Of a stretch of DNA of 64,000 bases, positions 8,171 to 17,699 are shown one piece after another. This stretch comes from Nocardia asteroides. GTDB taxonomy: Bacteria > Actinomycetota > Actinomycetes > Mycobacteriales > Mycobacteriaceae. The stretch is taken from NCBI GenBank assembly GCA_019930625.1, contig CP082844.1, positions 5,518,001-5,582,000 of the forward strand, given 5' to 3'. The position numbers and the translations under genes are program-made. Below the pieces are notes generated by a model. The model saw only the letters and a program-made list of their open reading frames with translations, ran no database searches and was not told where the DNA came from. Each line of letters begins with the position of its first letter. Position 1 is the stretch's first letter.

Positions 8171-8794
8171 ATGCCGTCGAACAGTGGCACCCGTCGTCCG
8201 ACACAGGAGCGCGCGAAGGCGACCCGGGAGCACATCCTCGACAGTGCCGCACGCCTGTTCGGAGAACACGGGATCGCCAACACCTCGGCCAACCGGATCG
8301 CCGCCGAGGCCGGAGTGAGTGTCGGCACTGTCTACCGTTACTTCACCGACCGCACGGTCATGGTGGACAAGCTGATCGAGCGGCTGCTGGAAAATGCCGA
8401 ACAGCGCTTCACCCAGCGTGTGTTCGGCCTCGCCGGACAATCCACCGCGGAGCTGGTGGCGTCCATTCTGGAGGTCATCACCGACGAGTTGGTGGCCAAC
8501 GCCCAGTTGATACGCGCGCTCTCGGGCGGGGTCTCGTTCTATGACACCGGCATCCCCGAACTCGAACTCCGTCTACGTCTTTTCGCCAAAGTGCTGGTCA
8601 TCCAGCTGCTCGGCCCAGGCGACGACCACAAATACGACATCATGAGCATCGTGTTGATCAACACCGGGATCGCGGCAGCGCTCCGCGCGTCGGTACTGGA
8701 GATCGACGACCAGCAACGTAGACGGGCCCTCACCATCACCGCGCGTGCGGTCGCTGCGTGGATCGAATCCGAACGCACGAGAGACTCGGCATGA
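8171..8794 (+). CDS. TetR family transcriptional regulator (copy 1 of a tandem pair)
   Basis: 207 residues from ATG at 8171, 6 nt after AGGAG. The N-terminal HTH is complete: RPTQERAKATREHILDSAAR through NRIAAEAGVSVGTVYRYFTD. The helical C-terminal ligand domain (about 75-200) has no recognisable ligand signature. The next gene encodes a close paralogue in the same orientation, 82 bp downstream, with an almost identical HTH. TetR proteins usually repress neighbouring genes; the target here is not evident. The two genes are probably co-transcribed. Confidence 0.9.
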   Translation: MPSNSGTRRPTQERAKATREHILDSAARLFGEHGIANTSANRIAAEAGVSVGTVYRYFTDRTVMVDKLIERLLENAEQRFTQRVFGLAGQSTAELVASILEVITDELVANAQLIRALSGGVSFYDTGIPELELRLRLFAKVLVIQLLGPGDDHKYDIMSIVLINTGIAAALRASVLEIDDQQRRRALTITARAVAAWIESERTRDSA

Positions 8795-8876
8795 CGCAGG
8801 TCGAACGCGCAACGATTGGCCCACCGTCAAGCCGCACAACATCGAGCCTCCCGGGCCGGCAGACAGGAGCGGGTAG

Positions 8877-9509
8877 GTGACCCCGCAGAAGAAGGCGACT
8901 CGTCGTCCGACACAGGAACGCGCGAAGGCGACCAGGGAGCACATCCTTGATACTGCCGCACGCCTGTTCGGGGAACGCGGGATCGCCAATACCTCGACCA
9001 ACCGGATCGCTGCCGAGGCCGGGGTGAGCGTCAATACTGTCTACCGACACTTCACCGACCGTGGGGTCATGGTGGACGAACTGCTGGAAAGGCTGCTGGA
9101 AAGTATCGAACAGCACCTTATTCGCAGCGTGTCCGATTCCGCCGGCAGAACCGTTCTGGAACTGGCCATCACCATCCTCGAGGCCATCACCGACGAACTG
9201 GTGGCCAATGCTTCACTGGTGCGGGCGTTGGCGGGAGGGCTGGCCTACTACAACAGCGGCCTCCCAGGATTCGAACCACGCCTGCGCGCACTACTGAAAG
9301 TTCTGCTGATCCAGGTGCTCGGCCCCGGCAATGGAAATGCCCACGACGCGATAGCGTTCGTTCTGATCAACGTCGGTTTCGCGGCGGCAGTCCGCGCCGC
9401 GCTACTCGACGCTGACACCGGCGAGCGCCAGGAAGTCATCGTCATGACCGCCCGCCTGATCGCGGCAGGGGCCGAAGCCGAAATCGAGGCATCGACAAGC
9501 TCTGGATAG
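8877..9509 (+). CDS. TetR family transcriptional regulator (copy 2 of a tandem pair)
   Basis: 210 residues from GTG at 8877, preceded by AGGAGCGGG. The HTH repeats that of the upstream gene almost residue for residue (RRPTQERAKATREHILDTAA, then NRIAAEAGVSVNTVYRHFTD). The ligand domains have diverged more but still align along their length (DELVANAxLxRALxGG, LLIQVLGPG). This indicates a local tandem duplication followed by divergence. A Gly-to-Asn change in the recognition region (SVGTVYRY to SVNTVYRH) may alter operator choice. The two products could also form heterodimers; this is inference. Confidence 0.9.
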   Translation: MTPQKKATRRPTQERAKATREHILDTAARLFGERGIANTSTNRIAAEAGVSVNTVYRHFTDRGVMVDELLERLLESIEQHLIRSVSDSAGRTVLELAITILEAITDELVANASLVRALAGGLAYYNSGLPGFEPRLRALLKVLLIQVLGPGNGNAHDAIAFVLINVGFAAAVRAALLDADTGERQEVIVMTARLIAAGAEAEIEASTSSG

Positions 9510-9810
9510 CCACTGCGCACTATCAGTCACCGGAGCGGGTAACGGCCGCTCGGCTGGTAGCGGTCACATTCAGCGACTGACACCGCGCCGACGATCCTGC
9601 TCACAACAGGAGCAGACAGATGAATTGCCGCGTATGTCCGCCTGAGACATGGATCGCCGAGTCACCGTCCCACCTTCGATCACGGCATACGGCTGAAGCT
9701 GAGCTGGCTGGTCTCCGGCTGAGATCGCGATGTTCGTGCAACCACACAACTTCGTCACACTCGAATATGAAGCGGGCGTGTCCGAATGGTCGGAATTCGC
9801 AATGGCAGTT
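9510..9810. other. Intergenic region between convergent regulators
   Basis: 301 bp between the second TetR gene and the stop of the convergent PucR gene. I see no gene and no strong hairpin terminator. Confidence 0.4.
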
Positions 9811-11022
9811 TTACACGGCGTCGACCTGGATATCGGGTTGGCTGCGCTTGCTGAACGTGCGGGCGATGAGCGCCGAACGTAGCTGCCACACACCCGACGT
9901 AGTAGTGGGATCGAATCCGGTGAGCTGGCTGACGCGCTTGAGCCGATAGTCGACGGTGTTGGTGTGGATCTGCAACGAGCGGGAGGTGCGTTGGCGATTG
10001 AGGTTGTTACCGATATAACACTGCAAGGTTTGGAGCAGTTCGGGGTGATCGTCGAGGGGGTCCAGCAGCGACCCGAGACTTTCACGACCCGGACCCGGCC
10101 GGGTCAGCTGGTACTCCAACGCCACATCGGTGAAACGGTACAGGGTGGGGGCACACTGCAGCCGCCGCACCGTGTCGAGCAGTTCGTGAGCGCGGTCGGC
10201 TGCACCGGGCACTTCAGTGGCCGATGCTGTGACAACGGCCGCTGTCAGGGGTACGCGCGCGGCGGCCGACAGCTGGGCGAGCAGTTCGTCGAGACGCCCG
10301 CCGCTCAGCGTCGCAGTCGGGATCAGGATCGTCCCACCGTCCACACTGAGCAGCGCGAGTGCGTTCTCGCCGCAGCGGGTAGCAAGCTCGGCCTGCAGGC
10401 GGCGCAGTTTGCGGCGGGCGACGACCTTGCCGTCGAGCATCGGATGCTGCTCGTCGGGGTGTTTTGGAATATCCACTGCCAGAACCGAATACTCGTCGGC
10501 AATGCCTATTCCGTGTTCGCAGGCCGTTGTTGTGGTGGCGTATCCCCCCAGCAGCGCGGAGGTCAGAGTGTGTACGGCGGTGTGGTGCTCACTGACTGCC
10601 GCCTTGTACTCACGGACATAGGCACGGGCGACAGTCGCGCTCATGATGTCGAGCATTTCCACCACCAGCTTCACGCCGTCTACCAGATTGGCGTAGTCCT
10701 TCACCGTCACGTTCGAGAAGATGACATCCATACCGAGTTTCAATCCTTCGTGGATGGAATGCAGGATCGTGTCGATCGACACGCCCTCCCGGGCCCAATC
10801 GGCCGCCGCTTCGGCCAGCCGGCCGGTCTTCGCCGGAAGATCCTGCCCGTCCAGCATGCTGGCTGACAGCTCGAAACAGACCCTGGTGATGGCGGCGGCG
10901 TCACCAGGGACGACGTCACCAGGGGCCAGCTGCCGAGACACCTCCCGCACGCCGTGTGTGGGTAAGGGCATCGGTTTGCCCGAGACGGTCAATCCATTCC
11001 CAAGTGCCCCGTCGGCTGTCAT
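9811..11022 (-). CDS. PucR family transcriptional regulator (CdaR-like)
   Basis: 403 residues from ATG at 11022, with GGAAGGGAG upstream. The open frame extends further but has no similarity there. The N-terminal helical region (about 1-170) resembles RsbRD-type sensory helices, with EGVSIDTILHSIHEGLKLGM. A middle GGDEF-like region is followed by the C-terminal PucR HTH: ETLQCYIGNNLNRQRTSRSL, then HTNTVDYRLKRVSQLTG. The HTH is intact. Such regulators are numerous in Nocardia and often control metabolism of nitrogen compounds or lipids. No target is apparent beside it. Confidence 0.88.
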   Translation of the reverse strand: MTADGALGNGLTVSGKPMPLPTHGVREVSRQLAPGDVVPGDAAAITRVCFELSASMLDGQDLPAKTGRLAEAAADWAREGVSIDTILHSIHEGLKLGMDVIFSNVTVKDYANLVDGVKLVVEMLDIMSATVARAYVREYKAAVSEHHTAVHTLTSALLGGYATTTTACEHGIGIADEYSVLAVDIPKHPDEQHPMLDGKVVARRKLRRLQAELATRCGENALALLSVDGGTILIPTATLSGGRLDELLAQLSAAARVPLTAAVVTASATEVPGAADRAHELLDTVRRLQCAPTLYRFTDVALEYQLTRPGPGRESLGSLLDPLDDHPELLQTLQCYIGNNLNRQRTSRSLQIHTNTVDYRLKRVSQLTGFDPTTTSGVWQLRSALIARTFSKRSQPDIQVDAV

Positions 11023-11701
11023 CGTCGACTCCCTTCCGCCTGGTTGCTGCGGCTCTACCGGCCGATGGTGCGGTCGGCAGCCGTGCGAGGCGGCCGAACT
11101 CCCGGCGAACGCATTCGACCTGGCCCTACATCGGTCGTGGTCCAACGATAAGAGGATCCCGAACTCACCTTCCACTCTTCTTTGCCCGACCCCTCGATGT
11201 CGGTGAACCATGGCGATGACATGCGGCGGAAGACCATTCATCACACCGTCAAAAGGAATTCTTCGGTGGTTACGCGACACGTTTGCTCACTATTTGCGAT
11301 GGCGCTCACAAGCCGCGCGAGCAGCGAACGTCGGCCAGGAGTTGCGCGATCCTTCGGCCACTGGATCCAGCGGTGGACGCCAGTCGTCGGAGGTCGATCA
11401 GGGTGGAATGCCCGATTCGGTGCGAACAACGAATCGTCAATCAGTCGCAGAAGATGGAGCGGCCGGCAATGAACGCATGGAGCATTGGATCGCTGACAAG
11501 CCGGTCTGGCGCTCGAGCGGTTTGTTGCCACGCCATAAGCCTCCGAAGAGGCGGTGAGCTGGGGCACACTCGATTCCAGCCGATCGGCACACACTCCCGG
11601 GATTACCGGCAGGACGCGCTGACACAGTCCTGAGCTTCGCTCGCTTCAACTTCAGCTGTCGTATATCACTGCCGCTTGTTGTAAGTTGTTAGACCGTTGA
11701 A
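11023..11701. other. Long intergenic region between divergent PucR and AarF genes
   Basis: 679 bp without a gene I can support. Several short frames occur on both strands but none has a ribosome site plus a recognisable motif. The AT-richer stretch at 11660-11700, just before the kinase gene, is a likely promoter area. Confidence 0.4.
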
Positions 11702-13174
11702 GTGACGGCCGACGTTGCGGGAACGGCCGAAACCAGCGACGGGATACAGGTCATGGGTCGGCCCACGGAGGTACTGATGGCGGCCGGTCAGCTGCCCAGA
11801 GGTCGACTGGCGCGGGGCAGTCGGCTGGGCCGACTGGTCGCGGGGCAGGCTGCGCGTGGAGTCGGGACTCGGTTGTCCATGATCGGTCGGCCTGACGAAG
11901 CCCGGCAGATACTCGCTGAGCGTTCCGCTCTGCAAGCCGCGCAGCAAATGGTCACAGTGCTCGGCGGCATGAAGGGCGCGGCGATGAAGCTGGGCCAGAT
12001 GCTGTCGGTTCTCGATGTCGACCTCGTTCCCGAATCCCACCGTGAACTGTTTCGGGTGAAGCTCGCCGAACTTCGAGATCGCGCACCGGAGGTTCCGTTC
12101 AAGGCGATGCGGAAGGTCATCGAGAGTGATCTCGGGCCGATGTCGCGAGTGTTCGCCGATTTCGAGGAGACGCCCGTGGCCGCAGCCTCGATCGGCCAGG
12201 TGTATCGGGCGAGGTTGCATGACGGGCGCATTGTCGCGGTGAAGGTGAAGTACCCCGGTGTGGATGAGGCCGTTCATGCGGACATGCGTAACTTGCAGTT
12301 GTTCGCCAAGGTGTGGAGATCCGTGCTGCCGAGCGCGGCCGACGTCGCCGTGCTGGACGAGATCGCACGCAACATCGGCGGTGAACTAGACTACCTTCGC
12401 GAAGCGCGGACTCAGCATGCAGTCGCGTCGCGCTTCCACGAACATCCCTTCATCACCGTCCCCGACAGTGTCGGAGAACTCTGCACGCACCACGTTCTTG
12501 TGACAGAGTTCGTCGAAGGGAGGTCCTTTCAAGAGATTCAGGCTCTGCCCGCGGCCGACCGGGATCGGATCGGTGAGCTGATCTACCGCTTCTACATCAG
12601 TTCGCTGTTCTCCGACTACGAGTTCTGCGGTGACCCGCATCCCGGCAACATCCTACTGGACGGGGGCGGTCGACTCGCCTTCGTGGATTTCGGGCTCTAT
12701 TACCGGATGAATCCCGCGGACGCCGAGTTCGAGCGTGCGTCCCTGCTAGCCGCCGGAGAACACCGGGCAGGGGATCTGTACCAGGCGTGGGTCGGACGCG
12801 GCATCATCGACCCGGACGCGAGCGTCACACCACAGGAATGTCTGGAATACGTATGGGCTGCCTCGGGTTGGCATCTGCTCGACGAGCAGATCACGATCAC
12901 CCCCGAGCTCGCCACCGCGGCAGTGGTGCTCGCCGTCGACCCGAGGGCGGACGAATTCCGGGGTATGCGCCATCAGCTGCTTCCGGCTGAGCACGTGTTC
13001 TCCAGGCGGGCGGAGTTGTTCACCTTCGCTGCGCTCGGTCAGCTCGAGACGACCAACAATTGGCATCGCCTGGCCCGTGAGTGGCTCTACGGCGAGCCTC
13101 CGGTAACTGATATCGGGCGGGCGACGGCACGGTGGCGAGCCGGGCAACTGTCGGGGCCACCTTACCGCCGCTGA
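11702..13174 (+). CDS. AarF/ABC1/UbiB-type atypical kinase
   Basis: 490 residues from GTG at 11702; an ATG at 11753 is a possible alternative and neither has a strong ribosome site. The diagnostic features of the ABC1 family are present: the N-terminal KxGQ motif (GAAMKLGQMLS), the Ala-rich loop AAASIGQVYRA in place of a Gly-rich loop, the VKVKYPG lysine, the catalytic loop GDPHPGNIL and metal-binding DFG (FVDFGLYYRM). Family members are linked to quinone or lipid metabolism; a specific substrate is not known from sequence. It appears monocistronic. Confidence 0.88.
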   Translation: MTADVAGTAETSDGIQVMGRPTEVLMAAGQLPRGRLARGSRLGRLVAGQAARGVGTRLSMIGRPDEARQILAERSALQAAQQMVTVLGGMKGAAMKLGQMLSVLDVDLVPESHRELFRVKLAELRDRAPEVPFKAMRKVIESDLGPMSRVFADFEETPVAAASIGQVYRARLHDGRIVAVKVKYPGVDEAVHADMRNLQLFAKVWRSVLPSAADVAVLDEIARNIGGELDYLREARTQHAVASRFHEHPFITVPDSVGELCTHHVLVTEFVEGRSFQEIQALPAADRDRIGELIYRFYISSLFSDYEFCGDPHPGNILLDGGGRLAFVDFGLYYRMNPADAEFERASLLAAGEHRAGDLYQAWVGRGIIDPDASVTPQECLEYVWAASGWHLLDEQITITPELATAAVVLAVDPRADEFRGMRHQLLPAEHVFSRRAELFTFAALGQLETTNNWHRLAREWLYGEPPVTDIGRATARWRAGQLSGPPYRR

Positions 13175-13407
13175 CCAGGTCATCACCGCGCTGCGCGGAA
13201 GTTGATCTGCCTTTCGACTCATCCTCGCCGATGTTCCTGGCCCGGCAGATGACGGCGGGCAGTGCCACGCACTCGCGCGGTGTGCCAGAACGGCGGGGCC
13301 CCAGTGGAGAAAGGGTAGTGGGCGGGCTCACCTTGCGGCGGCGTACGCGGGAATTCGGCGATCGACGTGTGGTCCGCATGGTGTCGGCACCACCACGCAG
13401 CGTGAGT

Positions 13408-15663
13408 TCATCCAACGGACCGGCGAACTCGCACCCGACCGGTCACGATGACCGGTTCGGCGACCTGGTCGGTGATTTCGCTGATGCCGTCGGTGGTGAC
13501 CTCGAGCACGCGGGCGGTGGAGATGTCGAAGAACAGGCCCGATACTGTCAGGCCGCGGGCAGCGGCAGCCTGGCGGATCACCGGGTGGCGTCGCAGGGTC
13601 TCGAGCTGGACGGCGACGTTGACCATGCTCAGCTGGGCGGTTTCGTCGTATCCCGCGGCCGCCGCAGCGGCTCGCACCGGGTGCCCGGCACGGTAGGCAT
13701 CCAGGCTTGGGCGGGCATGGGTGAGCCAGGTGTCCAGTCCCGGTCCCGCGGAGGTGCCGGCCAGCAGGGCCTTCATGGCACCGCAGGAGGAGTGGCCGCA
13801 CACCACCACGTTGTGCACCTTCAGGTTGTCCACCGCGAAGGACAGGGCCGCCTCGACCGAGGCGTCCGATCCGTCTGCGGGGTGCAGGTTGCCGACGTTG
13901 CGGACGGTGAACAGGTCACCGGGACCGCTGTTGGTGATCACATTGGGCACGATGCGTGAGTCGGCACAGGTGAGGAACAGCGAGTGCGGATCTTGCCGGT
14001 CGCGCAGCTGATTCAGGTGCGGCCGCATCACGTGGGCGTGGCTGCGATGGTAGGCGACCACGCCGGCTGCGACCGCGTCGCCGTCGCGCTCGCGCCACGG
14101 GACGAGCACCTCGTCGAGAATGCCGCGCGCCCGGCCGCGCCGAGGCGGGCCGGTCATGGCGTGTTCCATGCGCGCGGTTCCGATCTCGACGAATTCCACG
14201 TTCCCGCCGGTACTTTTGTGCTGGCGGACCCAATCGCGGATGGCCTCGTAGCCGGCGTGGTCGAGGAAGTCGACGGTCAGCTCGACAAGTACGTCGGAAC
14301 CCGCCGGCACCGTGGCCAGCTCCTTGGTCAGCTTCGGCAGCGCCAGGAACGTGCACGTGCCGTCGACGCGGACGATCCAGCGGTCGGTGCCCGCCACCGG
14401 TGTGGCCTGTACCGATACCTTCACCACTCGCCACAGCAGAATCGAGAACGCCATAGCCAGGCCGATCAGCACGCCCTCGAGCAGGTTCAGAAACACCACG
14501 CTGACCATGGTCACCGCGTATACCGCCAGGTCGCCGGTGCGATGGGCGAGCTGGATGTGGGCCAGCTTCACCAGCTGGACGCCCACCACGATGAGTAGTC
14601 CGGCCAGCGCCGACTTCGGGACCTGCTGTACGACGCCGACGAGCGCAATGGAGAACACGAGAATCCACACACCGTGCAGAATCGTCGAGGCCCTGGTGCG
14701 CGCACCGGCGGCCACGTTGGTGGAGCTCCGCACGATCACACCCGTGACCGGGAGGCCACCGAGCATGCCGGAAGTCATGTTGGCCGCGCCCTGGGCCAGC
14801 AGCTCGCGGTCGAAGTTGGTGCGCCTGCCAGTGTGCAGCTTGTCCACGGCCACTGCTGACAGCAGGCTCTCCACGCTGGCGATGAGGGCGATGGTAAGCA
14901 CCGCCGACACCACCCCACCCCAGTTGCCGCTCGGCAGGTCGGGCAGGCCGATGGCGGTGAACAGCGAGCTGTCGATCTCTATGCGGTCCGGATTGCCAGG
15001 CAGCACCAGCGATAGCACCGTACCCACCAGCACCGCGGCCAGCGGGCCGGGGATCAGGCGAACCTTGTCGGGTACCCGGCGCCAGGCGACGATGATGCCG
15101 ATGACGATCAGGCCGATGACGAAGTCGTCACCGTGCGGGTTGAGCAGCTGACCGGGTAGTTCGCTGATGTTCTCGAAGGCCGAGCTACGCGATGCCCCGC
15201 CCAGCAGTACGTGCACCTGCTGCAGTGCGATGGTGACACCGATACCGGCGAGCATGGCATGCACGACGACCGGTGCTATCGCCAGCGCGGCACGCGCGAT
15301 CCGGCTCACTCCGAACACGATCTGCAACAGGCCGGCTGCGGCGGTAATGAAACATGTTGTCTGCCAGCCGAACTGGTCAATGATATCGGCGACGACCACG
15401 GTGAGGCCGGCCGCCGGCCCACTGACCTGCATCGGGCTTCCACCGAGGAAGCCGACCACGATGCCACCGACCGCGGCCGCGATCAGGCCGGCGGCGAGAG
15501 GAGCGTCGGAGGCGATGGCAATGCCCAGCGACAAGGGCAGGGCAACAAGGAACACCACGATCGAGGCGGGCAGATCATGGCGGGAGATCGACGAAAGCCG
15601 TTCGGGCCAGGGGCTTCCCGGTGGGGTGTCCGATATAGGGGTCGCATCGGTGTCGGTGGACAT
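13408..15663 (-). CDS. SulP-family anion transporter fused to beta-carbonic anhydrase
   Basis: 751 residues. Residues about 25-410 form a SulP/SLC26-type transporter with roughly a dozen helices (VSGPAAGLTVVVADII; GLPVTGVIVRSSTNVAAGAR). A STAS-like segment follows at about 430-515 (VRVDGTCTFLALPKL; VDFLDHAGY). From about 550 there is a beta-class carbonic anhydrase with zinc-site motifs CADSRIVP and VCGHSSCGAMKAL. Mycobacterial Rv3273 has the same overall architecture. Expected role: bicarbonate uptake or export coupled at the inner membrane to CO2/bicarbonate interconversion. All key CA residues are intact. Confidence 0.92.
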   Translation of the reverse strand: MSTDTDATPISDTPPGSPWPERLSSISRHDLPASIVVFLVALPLSLGIAIASDAPLAAGLIAAAVGGIVVGFLGGSPMQVSGPAAGLTVVVADIIDQFGWQTTCFITAAAGLLQIVFGVSRIARAALAIAPVVVHAMLAGIGVTIALQQVHVLLGGASRSSAFENISELPGQLLNPHGDDFVIGLIVIGIIVAWRRVPDKVRLIPGPLAAVLVGTVLSLVLPGNPDRIEIDSSLFTAIGLPDLPSGNWGGVVSAVLTIALIASVESLLSAVAVDKLHTGRRTNFDRELLAQGAANMTSGMLGGLPVTGVIVRSSTNVAAGARTRASTILHGVWILVFSIALVGVVQQVPKSALAGLLIVVGVQLVKLAHIQLAHRTGDLAVYAVTMVSVVFLNLLEGVLIGLAMAFSILLWRVVKVSVQATPVAGTDRWIVRVDGTCTFLALPKLTKELATVPAGSDVLVELTVDFLDHAGYEAIRDWVRQHKSTGGNVEFVEIGTARMEHAMTGPPRRGRARGILDEVLVPWRERDGDAVAAGVVAYHRSHAHVMRPHLNQLRDRQDPHSLFLTCADSRIVPNVITNSGPGDLFTVRNVGNLHPADGSDASVEAALSFAVDNLKVHNVVVCGHSSCGAMKALLAGTSAGPGLDTWLTHARPSLDAYRAGHPVRAAAAAAGYDETAQLSMVNVAVQLETLRRHPVIRQAAAARGLTVSGLFFDISTARVLEVTTDGISEITDQVAEPVIVTGRVRVRRSVG

Positions 15664-16358
15664 ATTTCTCCTTCACCAGGCCTACGGGCCGGTCCGGTCG
15701 GTGGAACATGTTCTCCAGGCATCGAAAGCAGCTGCGGGACGACGGTTCCGAATGTCCGGCAGCCTCTCAGGCATGAGGAGTTTTCCAAGATCAAAGTACT
15801 GGCAATAGCGCAGCGAAAAGCGGGCCGAACGGATTTTTGTGACAGGCTCTATTTCGAACGACAGCCTCTTCCCTGGCGTCACAACGCACCACCGACAAAA
15901 AGTCGGTTTCAGGAGCAAGTTTCTATGTGACGGCGGGCGCGGTGACAAACCAGGGGAATGCTGCACGAACAACATCTGCACAACTGCCGTGTGGTCCGCA
16001 TCGCGTCCACTGCGGACGTCCGCATGCGACGAATGGGCGGGTTGGCACCCGCCGCCGTGCAGAAGTTCCCCCTATCAGCGCAGGTCCGGGGTGTGACACG
16101 GCAGGGCTCCTGGCGACCACGGAGATATTCGATGCCAGCGACGAAATGCCACAATCAATGGACCGAACTATCGTGTACATTCGGGTCACAGCAAGTGTGA
16201 ATGCCACTTGATACTGTGATGATCCACGACGGGTTCGGAAAGAGTTGATCTATATATACAGAGTCTGGAAAACGACGTGCAACGGCTCCCGAGTTCGTGA
16301 TCTGATCGTTCCGTCCCGAACCCGGGAATTCCACATGAACACGACTGAGGATGACTGT
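15664..16358. other. Intergenic region upstream of SulP-CA and the secreted peptide
   Basis: 695 bp separating divergent genes, locally AT-richer than the coding DNA around it (15780-15960 and 16130-16270). It contains the promoters of both genes but no ORF with a motif. I saw no riboswitch-like structure. Confidence 0.4.
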
Positions 16359-16532
16359 ATGAACTCGAGAATTATTCGCCCGCTCACCGTCGTCGCATTC
16401 GCGCTGTCCGCCACCGCCCTCGGCGTCGGCACGGCCTCGGCGGATACCTCCGCGGCAACCCCGGTCGCGGGCTCGGTGGAAGTATGCATCCCTATCCCGG
16501 TCGGCCCTGTCGAGTTGAGCTTCTGCCTGTAA
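16359..16532 (+). CDS. Tiny secreted Cys-containing peptide
   Basis: 57 residues from ATG at 16359 (GAGGAT just upstream; an ATG at 16335 is possible). Residues 1-28 are a textbook signal peptide, NSRIIRPLTVVAFALSATAL, ending in TASA before DTS. The mature peptide is only about 29 residues and ends VEVCIPIPVGPVELSFCL, with two Cys that could form one disulfide. I do not know a characterised family, although short actinobacterial exported peptides with similar Cys-Ile-Pro-Ile-Pro tails seem familiar. It is monocistronic. Confidence 0.65.
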   Translation: MNSRIIRPLTVVAFALSATALGVGTASADTSAATPVAGSVEVCIPIPVGPVELSFCL

Positions 16533-16887
16533 CCGGCCAGCCCGAGTAGCACGCGGCGGTGGCGGCATGGTTCATGGTGAGCACGACGGCGTGTTTTTAG
16601 TTCGACGTCGTCACCGCCGCGCAGCCTGCACAGCGAGATCGATCTGGCGTCCGGTCGAGCGACTGTCGGCAGGGCGCCGGAGTGGCCGCGTGGGTTCGAT
16701 ACCACCCGCCGGGCGGGTGCTGCAGAGCCGGGATCCGGCGAACAACTCGCGCACCCGCACGGCATCGAGCGCGATCAGGGCTCCCTGTGGCCGCCCATCG
16801 TCCCTCGACGACGACCAAGCACTCGTCGCGACGTTGCCGAGGCCGGACGCCACCCATGGATTGTCCCGCTCGGGTGAGTAGGAGTTT
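16533..16887. other. Intergenic region, possibly with a decayed DUF397-like frame
   Basis: 355 bp. On the minus strand a frame reads RDDGRPQGALIALDAVRVRE then LFAGSR, faintly like the end of DUF397 proteins (RDSxxPxGPxLxFTxxEWxAFxAG). There is no start, ribosome site or conserved Trp/Cys core, so I do not call a gene. Confidence 0.3.
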
Positions 16888-17337
16888 ATGTTGGCCGTTG
16901 ATACCACGGACGCCACAGCACTGGCCGCCACGGCGGCGCGTCTGCGCATTGCATTGACCGTAATTCTGCGGCGCACCCGGAGGGATCCGAACGAGTGTCG
17001 ATTGTCCGCGACGCAGTGGGCTGTGCTGGGACGCTTGCATCGATGCGGAGCCATGGCCGCTGTCGATCTGGCTCGCCTGGAGATGTTGCGCCCGCAGACG
17101 ATGCGCAATGTCGTCGACGGGTTACGAGATCAGGGACTGATCGTCGGCGTACGCGACCCGATCGACGGACGCCGGGTGAACCTGATGCTCACCGACGATG
17201 GCGTGGCCTGGGTGCGCGGGCAGCAGGGGTCACCGAACAACGCTCTCGCGCAGGTTTTGTCGGAGAGCTTGCCGTCCGGCGAACTGAACAAGGTGGACGA
17301 AGCGCTGGATTTGCTGGAGAGAATCGCCTACGGGTGA
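16888..17337 (+). CDS. MarR family transcriptional regulator
   Basis: 149 residues from ATG at 16888, 6 nt after AGGAG. The winged helix is clear: LSATQWAVLGRLHRCGAMAA, then LRPQTMRNVVDGLRDQGLIV, and the wing GVRDPIDGRRVNLMLTDDG, whose Asp-x-Arg is the family signature. Length is typical. MarR proteins repress efflux or catabolic genes until a phenolic or oxidant ligand binds. No obvious target is adjacent; autoregulation is likely. The flanking gaps are several hundred bases. Confidence 0.9.
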   Translation: MLAVDTTDATALAATAARLRIALTVILRRTRRDPNECRLSATQWAVLGRLHRCGAMAAVDLARLEMLRPQTMRNVVDGLRDQGLIVGVRDPIDGRRVNLMLTDDGVAWVRGQQGSPNNALAQVLSESLPSGELNKVDEALDLLERIAYG

Positions 17338-17699
17338 CTATCCATGCCGTGCACCCGCCTACGGCAGGCGAGCGCAGGGCCGACAGTGTGCGCCGCACTG
17401 TTCACCGGCCAGTCGGTAAATCAGGTCGTCACGATCCCGCTGCACACTTCGTGACCAACCACGGGTGAACACTCACCCCAGCAGTAGGTTGCCCACCGCC
17501 AGTGCCACCGAAAGGTCCGCGGAAGCCGCACACATCACCGCGGCCCACGCCCCGAACCGGGTGTGAAATCGAAACGCCGGTGGGTCAGCCGATTTAAACT
17601 TGGAGCTTGTCTGTTTCGGATCTCGGAATGGTCGCTTGGGTAATATGCGAATATTGTAGAACGTGCTCTCTCGCAACGCCTTTCCCCGATACTGTGACG
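17338..17699. other. Intergenic region before the amine oxidase
   Basis: 362 bp with no supported gene. 17590-17690 is AT-richer and likely carries the promoter of the amine oxidase. The in-frame codons between 17607 and 17700 show no similarity to the enzyme. Confidence 0.4.

Noticed and set aside
8171..9509. The TetR pair as a transposon or phage insertion
   Set aside because: No transposase, terminal repeats or compositional shift was seen around them.
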